A DNA stretch of 64,000 bases from Bathynomus jamesi (GCA_023014485.1 JAJOZX010001081.1:358501-422500), one strand, 5' to 3'. Positions 21,042 to 33,719 are shown, counted from the stretch's first letter. The notes: generated by a model not told the origin, from the letters alone. Numbers and translations are program-made.

Positions 21042-24000
21042 CAGTGGCGGACTGGCTCATAAAATTTTGTCTGCCAAAGGGGTCAGGGGGCCCATAACCC
21101 CATTACATAATTCAATTCCAGTCCTATCCTAATAGGCCTATTTATGAGTTAAGTTTGTTTAAATAAAAAAAAGTTAATATTTTTTTATAAATTTATTTTA
21201 CCAATAAGTACAAATATTTTACAAGTACTGCCTGCATATACATACATACATACATACATGCTATACTAAGAGTAGTTTTTTAAGTTCATTACTCGAGTTT
21301 GCAAATCGGTCTATTATAGTTTCCATGTCTAACTCATCCAACATGACCTTTTCCATAGACATCAAGATGTATGCTCCCAGATTCTCCTCCGACAAAGAAT
21401 TTCGTAATCTTGTTTTTATTATTTTAAGCTTAGAAAATGCCCGTTCACACTGAACTTGAGTCACAGACAGTGTACAGATAGCTTTGTACATTTGGTAAGG
21501 ATTATCATATGCCTTGTCATTAAGTCTGTTTGATGCAAGAATATACAGAACACATGATGGACAATTGCCACAATATTTAGAGCATGAATTCATTTTACTG
21601 CTGCTCTCTGCATTATTATCATTCAGCAAAAGTTTAAATGTTTCAAAGTTCGATGCAAAAGACTGCAATTCTAATTTTACTTCACTTCTATTTATCCCTG
21701 GAGCAAGCTCAAGAATACCTTCCAATGCTTCTTCTTCAAGACTATTTTTAGTAATATATTCATAATTTGATGGATCGAGGCATGACATATCCTTATATAG
21801 TTGTCTATGGTCGATGAAACGGGATTCCAGTGATTGTACAACACGATCCATTATCAAGTTGAACACATGTACACGATAGTCTGACAAAGAATCAGATTTG
21901 TTTTTTTCATCAGCAGCTAGTTCATCTGCCATTCTCTTTGTTTTGTTTCCTCTTGATTGGTAACTCAGTCTTTACAAAATCAATTTTCACTGTTTGATTT
22001 TCATCATTATTGAATTGTGCAATGTGCTCATTGGATTTGTTGGCAAATTTCAAAGCCTGACTATATACTTTATCAAATTCTCTTGATCTTTTCTTCAAAT
22101 CTGTAATGGATTTTTCTACCATATTCCATGCAGTAAACATATTTAAGCCACTTGTCTTTAGATAGCTTGACAAAGGGGCTGTAATTTGAGAGATATATAA
22201 GTATGTGAATGCTGTCAATATTGTTTAAAATTCTAGAAGGCTAGACAGTAAAACATTTGCCTCCTGTTTTGTTTTTGCATAAAAATTGTTAGAGCTTTGA
22301 ATAATGGATAAACATGTCAGAAGATCCACAAAATTGCTGATACATATCTCGTCAAAATTTCCAAATATGGTAGTTGCTGCATTGAACTTCCTGACCACCT
22401 GGTTTCACCAATTAGCTTTAATCGTTTCATCTTTTCTTTCCCCAGATGATGTCCAACAACTTCAATCCAGATGGCCATTCGCTTATATGATACCTTCACA
22501 AATTTTGCTAAATTCTGGAGTAAATTGAAGAAGGAAACTGCTGGTACACAACAATTCGTGGTTTCAGTAACTACTAAATTGAGTACATGGGCATAACACA
22601 ATACATGAACATGCTGATCAGCTACATCAGCAATTTTACTCTGTAAGCCATTATATTGTCCATGGTAGCTTGCAGCGCCATCTGTGCTATCTGATAAGCA
22701 GTTTTTCGGATCTATTTCAAGACGTTGTAATGTTTCATTTAGTAGGTCAATTGATGAAATATCCTGGGTTGAATCTACTTGTATGGAATAATACTTGGCC
22801 TCAGCAACTTCTTGAGTAATTTTTTCCTGTATCATATTCTTCATAATTTGGGTCAAAGAAGAGATGGTTGTTTTACTCAAGAATGTGACAAGACTACCAC
22901 GACCTTTACTTTGTGCCTTTCTTTGTTTTTCCAATTTTTCACATCGTTGTTCAGACTTTTCCTTCACCATGGAAATATGAGAAGCCATAATAGGATCATA
23001 TTTTGCCATCAACTGCACAGTAGCCAAGAAATTTCCATGATTTTCTGTTTCATCAAGAAGAGAATATGCTGACTCATTTCTGTGTCCACGAAAAGGAAGA
23101 GCTTGTTTACCTAACATCTTTATTATATCTACAACTCTGGCAACAATATTTCTCTGCTTTAGTACTTCATCTTTTCGCTTCTGCAATGATGCAGCGATAA
23201 AACGAGCTAAACCACATCATTTACTGCACTGATATATTCCTGAACATGCTTGCTATGTATACCAGTTGATTCATGCTCTGATAAGCACTGGCTAATGCGT
23301 CTGTAATTATTAAATCCTCGCACAGAAGCAGATGGGTTAGAAGAGGTTGGTGACTCAAATGCCAAGCAAAATGAACAATATAGTGATCTATTCTTCTTCT
23401 TATATGTTAATCAGTGTCGTGAGACAGTGTCACCCATAATTTTTCGCTTATATAACTTTACATTAAATGGCAGATCATGATCATGTGGCTGAATTGGATG
23501 CTCTTTGAAAAAAGATTTCAAATCTGTTCGTGCAGGATATTGAAAGAGCTTATCCTGTCTAAATGTTGGTTGATTCTCATCATTATTTAAATCAGCTACT
23601 AGATCCTTTTGATTATGTACATGTACAGACCCAGGTTCAGTTACTGTTATTCCACCAGCTAATTCAGAATCATAAAAATCAGCATCTAGAGTCTCAAAAA
23701 CTTTAGGTATACCTTCATCTTTATGTCCTAGATCTACAGTATCAGCATGAACAGTTGTAGTTGAATTTCTCTGTAAGTCGCTTTCCTCTTTCTGACATGT
23801 AGATATAGGTGTTGATATCATAAATGCTGTTATAGGCCTGCACTTTTTTGCTGAATCATTTCTTTCTGTTTCTCGTTTATCTTTCCGTTTCTGTGCTCCA
23901 GATTTCCGTTTCATGTGTTCCATTTCCTTACCTGAAATATAAAAAAAAAATAAATAAAATTAATAACGTAATCTGATTTACTAATTGCATTTAATATAAT

Positions 24001-24819
24001 CAAGATCAACAAAGTTCAAAACAAACAACAATGCTTGAATTATACTATAATGAATGAATATATGTATTTTGTAACTGTATTGTAATGTAATTGTAATGTA
24101 ATGTATTGTAATCTTCTCTCAATACTATTACATGTATTTTCTTATTTATTTTTATATCTATCTTTATATATAGCAGCTTTATATAAAATATATACATAAC
24201 TCCATATATCTTTTATATATGGACATAGAAATTGGTAAAATATAATTATACATATATAACAGCAATAACATAAATAAGAGATTTACTTTGATAAATTGGA
24301 ATTGATTTTAATGAAGCATGTAGGCAACTATTAAATAAACTAATGAAGTTAAAAATATCGCAGTGACAGGCAGGTTGGCAAGACGGTATTTTAGGCACAT
24401 AAATTTATTAATTTTTGCTACTTTCTAAAAGTTTAAAACCTGCAATAATTTTAACAAATTAAAGAAGTTATTAATACATTTGCCTTTTTATATACTATTA
24501 ATAAATACAAAATAAAAAAAATAAAAAAAATTACAATATTAATACATACAAAATAAAAAAAATACAAACAAATAATTACAAAAATCTAAATAAATTATAT
24601 TTAGTTCATGTAATAGAAATACTGTCAACACCCTCAATTAAGATTCTAGGATATATCTCATCAGGCCCAACTGACTTATGTTTATTTAAACTTTATATAC
24701 GAGTATAATAGATTGACTGCCAATTTTTTTTACCTCAGGTCTGGGGGGCCAACTTCCCTTTTCTCTAGGGGGGCCCATCTGCCACATGGCAGACTGACAG
24801 CCTAGCCAGTCCGCCACTG
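21042..24819 (-). mobile_element. hAT transposon with perfect 8-bp target duplication
   Basis: The element is bounded by CAGTGGCGGACTGGCT at the left and its inverse AGCCAGTCCGCCACTG at the right, between perfect CAAACAGC duplications (21034-21041 and 24820-24827). It inserted into the right inverted repeat of the DD41D mariner. The inner flanks carry G-rich stretches (GGGGTCAGGGGGCCCATA and GGGGGGCCCATCTGCC). It is about 3.8 kb with a minus-strand transposase in several broken frames and ~850 bases of AT-rich DNA upstream of the gene. Confidence 0.85.
21261..23923 (-). pseudogene. hAT transposase of ZMYM1-like type, frameshifted
   Basis: Fragments in order: 23411-23923 (MEHMKRKSGAQKRKDKRETE, a basic start, then FKEHPIQPHDHDLPFNVKLY); 23190-23410 in broken frame (LTYKKKNRSLYCSFCLAFES, a TTF-type zinc finger, and GFNNYRRISQCLSEHESTGI); 22317-23186 (FRGHRNESAYSLLDETENHG and STDGAASYHGQYNGLQSKIA, whose Asp is in a catalytic position); 21922-22218; and 21261-21932 with the C-terminal hAT dimerisation region (TQVQCERAFSKLKIIKTRLR). 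The layout is TTF finger, DUF4371-like domain, hAT C-terminus. At least three frame breaks inactivate it. Confidence 0.8.
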
Positions 24820-24939
24820 CAAACAGCTCTATCTCCGTAACCATTCAGAATTATACACATGTTCAATGAACTTTTTTTCTCACGATGACCGATACTATCA
24901 CCTCCCGAAGTATTGACCTTTCCTCCTGAAACACCCTGT

Positions 24940-25073
24940 ATAAGAAGGTCTCTGAGGCCCAAGATGCCATTTTATTTCTTTTCTTTTTTTTAATAAATTT
25001 TGAAAAGATTGTGTAGTGTGTAAAATGCATGTATGTGTAGTGAAGAATAGAGGGAGTAGTGTGTGTTTGAAAG
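24940..25073. other. Short spacer
   Basis: Unique AT-rich sequence between the mariner right end and the next hAT MITE. Nothing recognised. Confidence 0.4.
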
Positions 25074-25296
25074 CAGAGCTGGGCACTTGCGGCATATTTT
25101 GCGGTACTGCGGTACTGCGGTACTACCAAACTACCAAACCGGGACCGCATAACGCAGTACCGCAAAGGATCGCTGAAAGTACCGCAGTACCGCTACCGCA
25201 TTCAAATTTCCGCGTACCGGTTTGGTACCGGTTTGGTAGTTTGGTAGTACCGCAGTACCGCAGTACCGCAAAATATGCCGCAAGTGCCCAGCTCTG
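25074..25296. mobile_element. hAT-like MITE with octamer arrays
   Basis: The ends are ~70-bp inverted repeats starting CAGAGCTGGGCACTTGCGGC, with TTTGAAAG on both sides (25066-25073 and 25298-25305, one additional base at the right). Each arm contains tandem GCGGTACT units (three copies at each end). The CAGAGCTGGGCA terminus is typical of one hAT branch. The element is 223 bases and non-coding. Confidence 0.7.
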
Positions 25297-25483
25297 ATTT
25301 GAAAGCATGCTGGACTGTTCACAGGGTAGATGAGACACGGAAAAAGATCAGCTAAAGACGACAGAAACAGGAAAAACAGGAGTTCCAGCACTCCCTTTCT
25401 CTTGCCTAACGTCCTCCACGGAGTACTTCCCCGGTCTATTGGTCTACAATCTCCTCCTGTAAAATACTTTTGATGCAAGATAT
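25297..25483. other. Short spacer
   Basis: Unique sequence with no recognisable feature apart from the hAT flanking repeat at its left edge. Confidence 0.4.
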
Positions 25484-25875
25484 ACAGGGTGTTCCAGAAG
25501 TCTGGACTCATAGGGAAAATAGATATTATATTTTTAAAGTGAACACACATTTCTAATGTCAGTTTTACATATTTCAGGAAAGAAAATACCCTGATGACTC
25601 GGTATACCAATCAAGAGAAGGTGGAACTGGTATTGCTACATGTTTCGGGAAAGAGCCAGAGGGAGGCATGTTAATTATCTCACGAACATGCCTCCCTCTG
25701 GCTTTTTCTGGAAACATGTAACAATATCAGTTTCACCTTCTCTTGATTGGTATACTGAGCCATCAGGGTATTTTCTTTCCTGAAATATGTAAAATTGACA
25801 TTAGAAATGAGTTTGTTTCACTTTAAAAATATAATGTTTATTTTCCCTATCAGTCCAGACTTCTGGGACACCTGT
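25484..25875. mobile_element. Fold-back mariner derivative (second family)
   Basis: The left end is ACAGGGTGTTCCAGAAGTCT and the right end is its inverse. Each arm (~190 bases) runs through the terminus, a short leader and the beginning of a transposase: (M)MTRYTNQEKVELVLLHVS, then GKSQREAC. The arms meet near 25679 around TTAATTATCTCACGAA. So the 5' end of a mariner, start codon included, is duplicated head to head. Architecture matches the unrelated copies at 6097-6388 and 33813-34125. Confidence 0.7.
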
Positions 25876-26059
25876 ACAATGAACTTTTAAAAAAATGTTA
25901 CGTAACTTTATAGGCGCCGGTATTATCTAGTAAGGATTTATTTAATTACGATAGGTTACTAATATAAAATAAGAGAATCTGAAAACTAAATAAAATATTT
26001 GTAATGAAACTCCACTTGAAATACGCTGCCATATTAATTCAAGTAATTTGGATAAGGAG

Positions 26060-26830
26060 AAGGCTTCAAAACATACAAATTGAAAGTTATCAGAAGCTCA
26101 CAGGTTTCAAATTCTTGTTTTTACATGAAGAAAGATGATCGCAGCTTACCTCAACTCGAGGACGAAAGGGTCACCTAAAGCAGTACAAAACACTATTGTC
26201 AAAACTTAAGAAATGGGACATCTTTGTAGTCGGTAACGGTCTGGTACGAAAGAGTGGCTAAGTGAAAGAGTGGTTGAGCGATTTTCACTTGAGGATTACC
26301 AGAAGTCTTCCGGCCGAAATCAAACTGAACTGTACTGTAAGAAAACCGTGGTACCTCAGTTTCTGCACGCACTGTGAGAAGGACCTCCCAAATGCTGGAA
26401 GGAAACCGACGATTTCAGAGAGAAAGAGAAAGGACGTTTTGCGTTGAGTAAGCTGGATATTTCAGAAGTGGTCAAGGGTTCTTTGGACTGACGAATCAAA
26501 GTTTAATGGCGTCGGAAATCATGGTCATGTCCTTCTTCGTCTCACTCAGATGAGGCGTTTCACCATGACTGCTTAATAAAGAATATAAAGGGAGCTGGGG
26601 GTTTAGTCATAGTCTGGATGTCCCACTCTGACGCAGAGCAGGATCAGTTCATCGAATCCATGGCACTTTAAATCGTTTCCAGCACTGACACTTGGAAAAA
26701 AGGGCTGCCCATTGGATTCGAGGGTCACTGTGTCCTAGAACAAGACAACGATCCTGAACAGACTTTATAGCATGTAAAATCATCTCTGCGGCAGGATGTT
26801 CCAAAAAATAAATGCCATGGCTATCTCGGT
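26060..26830 (+). pseudogene. Tc1-like transposase fossil
   Basis: Plus-strand reading in broken frames: a TSRGRKGHLKQYKTLLSKLK-like N-terminus (about 26150-26210), VVKGSLD/LWTDESKFNGVGNHG (first Asp, about 26490), NIKGAGGLVIVWMSHSDAEQ (about 26585-26635), and CVLEQDNDPEQTL (second Asp, about 26730; compare QQDNDPKH in Tc1). The C-terminal SPDLNPIE block is lost. Many stops. No terminal repeats identified. Confidence 0.6.
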
Positions 26831-26957
26831 CAGAAGCGAAGAAGGTACCACAAGGTATTACACTCGTTCCCTACTTAAGTCTATTATTAGAACTATAATT
26901 TGTTCAGTGAAAATATAATAAAAAATTGTTTTGTTCCTACTGGCCCCACACATTCGG

Positions 26958-27003
<46 letters not shown>
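26958..27003. repeat. (TA)n tract at element border
   Basis: TA dinucleotide tract with one phase slip. The 27004-29984 element abuts it directly, so it is a likely insertion target. Confidence 0.9.
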
Positions 27004-27004
<1 letters not shown>

Positions 27005-27370
27005 GTTACAGGCAAAGTATGAAATTCAGGTATTCTATACAATACCTAGGCATTTTATACATTGCCGAATGGTTTATAGGCAAAGTATTAAATGAATAAT
27101 TCACTGGGGAACACAACTTTTGGTGACTTAGATGTTAGACCTGTTTCTGGGTATATTGAGGTCGCTCATTCTAAAAATGACATTAGTTTTTCTTCATCAG
27201 CTCTGCTTATCAAGATATGATATATATCTATATATATTTCTATATAATGTATATAATATTATATAATTGCTGACTGGCAATCACTGTTGTTGTCAATTGA
27301 ATACAAAAGTATGATGAATGTCAGCAAAAATAGTGTATTAACATCAAACAAGCATAAGGTACGAAAAATA

Positions 27371-27376
27371 TTTATT
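27371..27376 (-). promoter_or_regulatory. AATAAA poly(A) signal
   Basis: AATAAA read on the minus strand, about 45 bases downstream of the stop codon of the 27420-29114 gene. Confidence 0.5.
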
Positions 27377-27419
27377 AAATTCAAACAAGCTTGAGACACG
27401 AACGGCAAAAAAAGTTCTT

Positions 27420-29114
27420 TCATTGAGACATCTCACATAAACCGCGTTTCTGAGATTTCTTGCGATGAGATGTGCCAGGACATTCGCGTTGGATGCTCCA
27501 GCAGTAATCTGCCATCATGTGAGTATCCCATCGTCCGCGGTACCGTTCTTCCATGGTCCTTAGTTCTTGGTGAAATCGTTCACCCTGTTCCTCGCTTAGA
27601 TCACCGAGGTTATCTGGGAAACGATCCAAATGACTGTGGAGGTAATGCAGTTTGATGCTCATTTTACAGCCAAGTTTACAAAAAGAAGAGAGCATATTCT
27701 CCACTAGTTCACCGTAGTTATCGGCCTTATAGTTCCCAAGGAAATTCTTCACAACCATACTAAACGATGACCACGCACGTGCCTCAGTGTTGTCCATTGA
27801 ATCTTGGAAACGCGGGTCTTTCATGAGTTCCCGGATTTGCGGTCCATCGAAAATACCTGCCTTCAGCTTTTCCATGCTCAGCGCAGGAAATTTTCTACAT
27901 ATGTAGCCAAAACACGTCCCATCTCTGTTCAAAGCCTTTATAAATTGTTTCATCAAACCTAGTTTGATGTGCAGTGGTGGCAATATGATCCTTTCTCTGT
28001 CAACCAAAGCTTCTTTGATGATATTTTTTTCTCCAACCACCATGTTTTCTCTCAGAGGCAACTGTCTTCTCACCCAGTGTTCATCTTTAGCTCTACTGTC
28101 CCAGAGACATATAAAGCACGGGTACTTGGTGTACCCGCTCTGCTGGCCCAGGAGAAAATTCACCATCTTCAGATCCACACAGATCACCCATTGGTGGTCT
28201 CGGTATGATATCTTTTCTAGGACTAGGGCGACTGTCCCGTGCTCTTCTCTCATACCGACTGAGTGACCAATTGGGATTGATCTGTATCTGTTGCCGTTGT
28301 GTAGAACAACACATTTTAGGCTCCGTTTGGAGCTATCTATGAATAACCGCCATTCACTTGGTGTGTATTCCGATATGCCCATTTTCATCAGCAATCCGCG
28401 CACATTGTTGCAGAAAACTAAATCGTTCTCTTTTGAGAAGGGCAGTAAATCCTTTTCTCTGTCGCGATATAACGTGATTTTGGTTCCCGGCAGCAGTAAA
28501 TTTTTTTCTCCCAGCCTGGAAGCTAACAATTCAGACGATTTCTTCGAAAGACTTAAGTCCCTTATGAGGTCGTTTAATTCGTGTTGACTAAAACCTTCTG
28601 CAACTGATGACGGTTCTTCGAAATCACTGTCATTTTGCCCACATATGCTTTCTTTGTCAGTAGCAGATTCATCATCTTCTTGAGGGAGCTCTGGAAGATG
28701 GCTGAATGATGGGACAGGTATCTCATCTGAATGTGAAACAGGCCGTCTAGCTGAGTCTATGTCAGGATACGTCCATTTACTCCGGTTACGTCCATTGATG
28801 CCCTTTATATTCACCAAACAAAAGTAACAGTCATCACTGTGGTTTCTCTGTTCTCTCCATACCATTGGTATACCAAATTTCAGGCACCTCCTCTTTCCGT
28901 TGGTCCATTGCCGCAGATGCTCCGTACACGTTTTACACACAACATGAGGAGCCAATGGCTTATCTTGGTCCCCTAGTTGTACTTTGAAATAGGCAAAATA
29001 AGCTTTTTTCACAAAATCAGTAATAGTTTTTCTCTGTTCAATGAACGTGTACTCTCCGCAGATAAAACAAAACACATCTGGATGATTTAAACACTTTCTT
29101 CGTGATGAAGCCAT
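27420..29114 (-). CDS. Putative transposase of the 27004-29984 element, 564 aa, novel type
   Basis: Starts at an ATG (MASSRRKCLNHPDVFCFICG) and runs 564 codons without a break. Residues 8-110 are Cys-rich: CFICG (16-19), VVCKTC (60-63), DDCYFCL (96-99), suggesting zinc-binding DNA-recognition modules. Residues 140-175 are acidic. The rest could be an RNase H-like DDE core: EWRLFIDSSKRSLKCVVLHN (Asp260), HQWVICVDLKMVNFLLGQQS (Asp314), a C-x2-C (PCFIC, 333-336), PPLHIKLG (His382) and LGDLSEEQGERFHQELRTME (Glu508/509). The C-terminus has GRWDTHMMADYCW. I recall similar multi-copy uncharacterised proteins in arthropods but cannot verify this. Position between long inverted repeats makes transposase the best guess. 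Catalytic residues are inferred. Confidence 0.7.
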   Translation of the reverse strand: MASSRRKCLNHPDVFCFICGEYTFIEQRKTITDFVKKAYFAYFKVQLGDQDKPLAPHVVCKTCTEHLRQWTNGKRRCLKFGIPMVWREQRNHSDDCYFCLVNIKGINGRNRSKWTYPDIDSARRPVSHSDEIPVPSFSHLPELPQEDDESATDKESICGQNDSDFEEPSSVAEGFSQHELNDLIRDLSLSKKSSELLASRLGEKNLLLPGTKITLYRDREKDLLPFSKENDLVFCNNVRGLLMKMGISEYTPSEWRLFIDSSKRSLKCVVLHNGNRYRSIPIGHSVGMREEHGTVALVLEKISYRDHQWVICVDLKMVNFLLGQQSGYTKYPCFICLWDSRAKDEHWVRRQLPLRENMVVGEKNIIKEALVDRERIILPPLHIKLGLMKQFIKALNRDGTCFGYICRKFPALSMEKLKAGIFDGPQIRELMKDPRFQDSMDNTEARAWSSFSMVVKNFLGNYKADNYGELVENMLSSFCKLGCKMSIKLHYLHSHLDRFPDNLGDLSEEQGERFHQELRTMEERYRGRWDTHMMADYCWSIQRECPGTSHRKKSQKRGLCEMSQ

Positions 29115-29411
29115 GTCAACACCTGTAACAGGAAAGAATTCACGTTAGTACATGTACAATACACATGCAAAACAGCAACATCAACAAAATCATAGCTACA
29201 ATTTAATTATACAGATGCATTTAGATTTACGAGCAACTCATAATACCGTTCCAGAAGGGTAATAAAGTAGGTAATGACGTATGCAATATCTCAAAAACTA
29301 GAGCTGCTAGAACAAAATGGATGATATTTTCTGAATCAGTGGCATGAAAATATCCAGAATAAGGTCTAAAATCTCAGGCACCAAGAAAAATTTTTTTTTT
29401 TTCCCCAATGT

Positions 29412-29893
29412 AATGTATTACATGCTTTACCTAGTTTAGGTTAGGTTAGGTAAATTTTGTAATAAGGATGGCTTAGGCAATCTTTAATAAAAATAAAAGA
29501 AATGCTCTGTATAGGTTAATTGAATGCCCGGTTAGGTCACCTATACGCCCTTGACAATTGGTTAGGTTAAGTCATGATATTTTCCTTTACTGTCAAAACT
29601 AACGAAACTATCACGATTTAACCTAACCAATCGTCAAGGGCATACAGTTGATCTAACTTGGCATTCAATTAACCTAACCGGGCATTTAATTAACCCGGCA
29701 TTCAATAATTTTCCCGTAGGCTTCGATCAATTTTTTGGTGAAGATATTAAAATAACACTTTACCTAAATCAGTTTTGGCATTCTATAGAATACGTAAGCA
29801 TTATCTAGAATACATAGCAATTATATAGAATACATAGGTAAAGTATAAAAGAAACAATCAAAACCTAAACTAGGTAAAGCATGTAATACAATA
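29412..29893. repeat. Nested hairpin module upstream of the novel gene
   Basis: The outer arms are TGTATTACATGCTTTACCTA at about 29413 and its complement at about 29860-29890. An inner palindrome (about 29515-29695) repeats TTGACAATTGGTTAGGTTAA and GGCATTCAATTAACC in both orientations. The inner module resembles the core of the MITE at 57090-57344. It probably represents a smaller element inside the 5' flank, or subterminal repeats of the host element. Confidence 0.55.
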
Positions 29894-29981
29894 TTCATTT
29901 CATACTTTGCCTAAAAACCATTCGGCAGTGTATAGAATACCTAGGTGTTGTATAGAATATCTGAATTTCATACTTTGCCTG

Positions 29982-31782
<1,801 letters not shown>

Positions 31783-31857
<75 letters not shown>

Positions 31858-31866
31858 TATGTATAT
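31783..31866. repeat. (TA)n microsatellite
   Basis: TA tract of about 70 bases at the 5' edge of LINE B3, followed by a short T run. Confidence 0.9.
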
Positions 31867-31961
31867 ATATTTTTTTTTTCAAAACAAGAATACAAAGTGA
31901 ACCCAAGCGATGTAAACAAACTTTGAAATTCTTTTCTGACGCAATTTATTTAGAAGCAATA
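31867..31961. repeat. 95-bp direct repeat flanking a mariner, left copy
   Basis: This block, including TTTTTCAAAACAAGAATACA, AAGTGAACCCAAGCGATGTA and GCAATTTATTTAGAAGCAAT, recurs with few differences at 32977-33064, on the other side of the DD41D element and its (TA)n tracts. Too long for a target duplication, so it reflects a duplication around the (TA)n. Confidence 0.75.
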
Positions 31962-31970
31962 TATATATAT

Positions 31971-32898
31971 ACAGGGTGGGCGGAAAGTAGCTCCCTATTT
32001 TGGATTGGTAAAAAAATACGTATATTATTCATTTATTTCAGAAAAAATAATATGAAAAGGTAGGCATACATGGTAGGTTTTCTCTAAAATTCAATGTGGG
32101 CTCCAACTCTTTCCACCAGCTTCTGGAGCCGCCCAGGAATGGCGTCCACTGACTTTAGCAGGAACTCCGGCGGGATGGAGGACATGACTTCCCGAATTCG
32201 GTCCTCCAGTTCTTCCAATGTCCTCGGTTTGGTGCGGTAGACTTCTTCCTTTACCCACCCCCAAAGAAAGAAGTCGCACGGTTACCGCTGAAAAACGGCA
32301 GAATCGGTTCAGTGTAACGGTGTGGTGTGGTACGACCTCAGATCAGGTTGTGGACCCGTTCCTTCTGCGCAACACCATGAATGCTGAGCGGTACCTTGCT
32401 ATGTTGCGAAACGAGGTCTGGCCGGTTGTCAGCACATGGGAGAACATCGACGATCTGATATTTATGCAAGATGGCGCCCCTCCGCACTTCGCTCTTGTTG
32501 TCCGTGAGTGGCTGGATGCCCACTTCCCTGGGCGTTGGATGGGTCGTCGTGGTCCACATCAATGGCCAGCCAGGAGCCCTGACTTGACACCGTGCGACTT
32601 CTTTCTTTGGGTGTGGGTAAAGGGAAGAAAGTCTACCGCACCAAACCGAGGACATTGGGAAGAACTGGAGGACCGAATTCGGGAAGTCATGTCCTCCATC
32701 CCGCCGGAGTTCCTGCTAAAGTCAGTGGACGCCATTCCTGGGCGGCTCCAGAAGCTGGTGGAAAGAGTTGGAGCCCACATTGAATTTTAGAGAAAACCTA
32801 CCATGTATGCCTACCTTTTCATATTATTTCTTCTGAAATAATGGATAATATACGTATTTTTTTACCAATCCAAAATAGGGAGCTACTTTCCGCCCACC

Positions 32899-32902
<4 letters not shown>
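31971..32902 (+). mobile_element. DD41D mariner derivative with duplicated 3' ends
   Basis: Ends are ACAGGGTGGGCGGAAAGTAG and its inverse, both in TA context. The left ~315 bases (31971-32285) are the inverted copy of the right ~315 bases (32590-32902), so both arms contain the 3' end of the transposase gene, including its stop. The transposase N-terminus is absent. It is an inverted-duplication derivative of the opposite kind to the 5'-end fold-backs. Confidence 0.75.
32281..32790 (+). pseudogene. DD41D transposase, C-terminal two thirds
   Basis: The plus strand reads TAEKRQNRFSVTVWCGTTSD, QDGAPPHFALVVREWLDAHF (second Asp) and WPARSPDLTPCDFFLWVWVK (third Asp), with 41 residues between the two Asp, then PGRLQKLVERVGAHIEF to the stop. 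The first catalytic Asp and the DNA-binding domain are missing because of the rearrangement. It cannot be active but is otherwise open and little decayed. Confidence 0.8.
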
Positions 32903-32974
<72 letters not shown>

Positions 32975-33095
32975 CACTTTTTTTCAAAACAAGAAAACAA
33001 AGTGAACCCAAGCGATGTAAACAAACTTTGAAATTCTTTTTTGAAGCAATTTATTTAGAAACAATATATATATTATATATATATATATATATATA
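32903..33095. repeat. (TA)n tracts and right copy of the 95-bp repeat
   Basis: 32903-32975 and 33066-33095 are (TA)n. Between them 32977-33064 is the second copy of the 31867-31961 block. Confidence 0.8.
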
Positions 33096-33344
33096 ACTGC
33101 AAACACGCAGTATAATTAACGTAAAGAACGACGCTTGTATAGGAGATATTCCGCGCAAGACGAGAGAGAGAGAACGAAACAAATGAAAAAATGAGGTAAC
33201 CACCCGGGAATCGAACCCGGCAATCGGAAGATCCCGGGTTCGATTCCCGGGTGGTTACCTCATTTTTTCATTTGTTTCGTTCTCTCTCTCTCGTCTTGCG
33301 CGGAATATCTCCTATACAACTATACAAGCGTTGTTCTTTACGTT

Positions 33345-33347
<3 letters not shown>
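33096..33347. repeat. Palindrome built from tRNA-SINE 3' halves
   Basis: Two arms of about 115 bases, almost perfect inverse copies, centred near 33222 at CAATCGGAAGAT. Each arm contains a tRNA 3' half with a B-box (GGTTCGATTCCCGGGTGGTT) followed by the SINE body CCTCATTTTTTCATTTG and a CTCTCTC run. There is no A-box half, so no complete tRNA. The same body occurs at 50402-50510 and, diverged, in 37141-38085. Confidence 0.65.
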
Positions 33348-33393
<46 letters not shown>

Positions 33394-33459
33394 TGAACTT
33401 TAAAAGAACTATTTACAAGTCAATGTAATTGATAGTCACGTCATTATGAAATTAAAAAC

Positions 33460-33499
<40 letters not shown>

Positions 33500-33719
33500 T
33501 CACTGCACAAGTATCATCAAGACAAGAATTTGCGAGTTGTGTTATAGTAAGAATTTGAAAGGATATAAAGTATCATAAAGAAACGAAATGGCCACAAAGA
33601 CAAAATCTAGATTCTACAGTTTAAAGTAATTTCAATATCGTAGAAACGCTTCAATTGTAGTCAGAAAACTGCTTAGCGAATTTTATTCCACGAATACAAA
33701 GTTACGATAACGCCCAGAA

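Larger units (their letters stand above)
19573..24939 (+). mobile_element. DD41D mariner-like element, split by a hAT element
   Basis: The left terminus starts ACAGGGTGTTTCAGGAGAAA. The right terminus ends with the inverted form at 24939. The inverted repeats run inwards for more than 120 bases (through GGTTACGGAGATAGAGCTGT and its complement at 24822-24845). The right repeat was interrupted by a hAT insertion (21042-24819). A TA lies at each edge. Without the hAT, the element is about 1.58 kb with one transposase gene, so before the hAT hit it looked autonomous. Confidence 0.8.

Noticed and set aside
27964..28587. Plus-strand ORFs over the 564-aa gene
   Set aside because: Shadows of the minus-strand gene.
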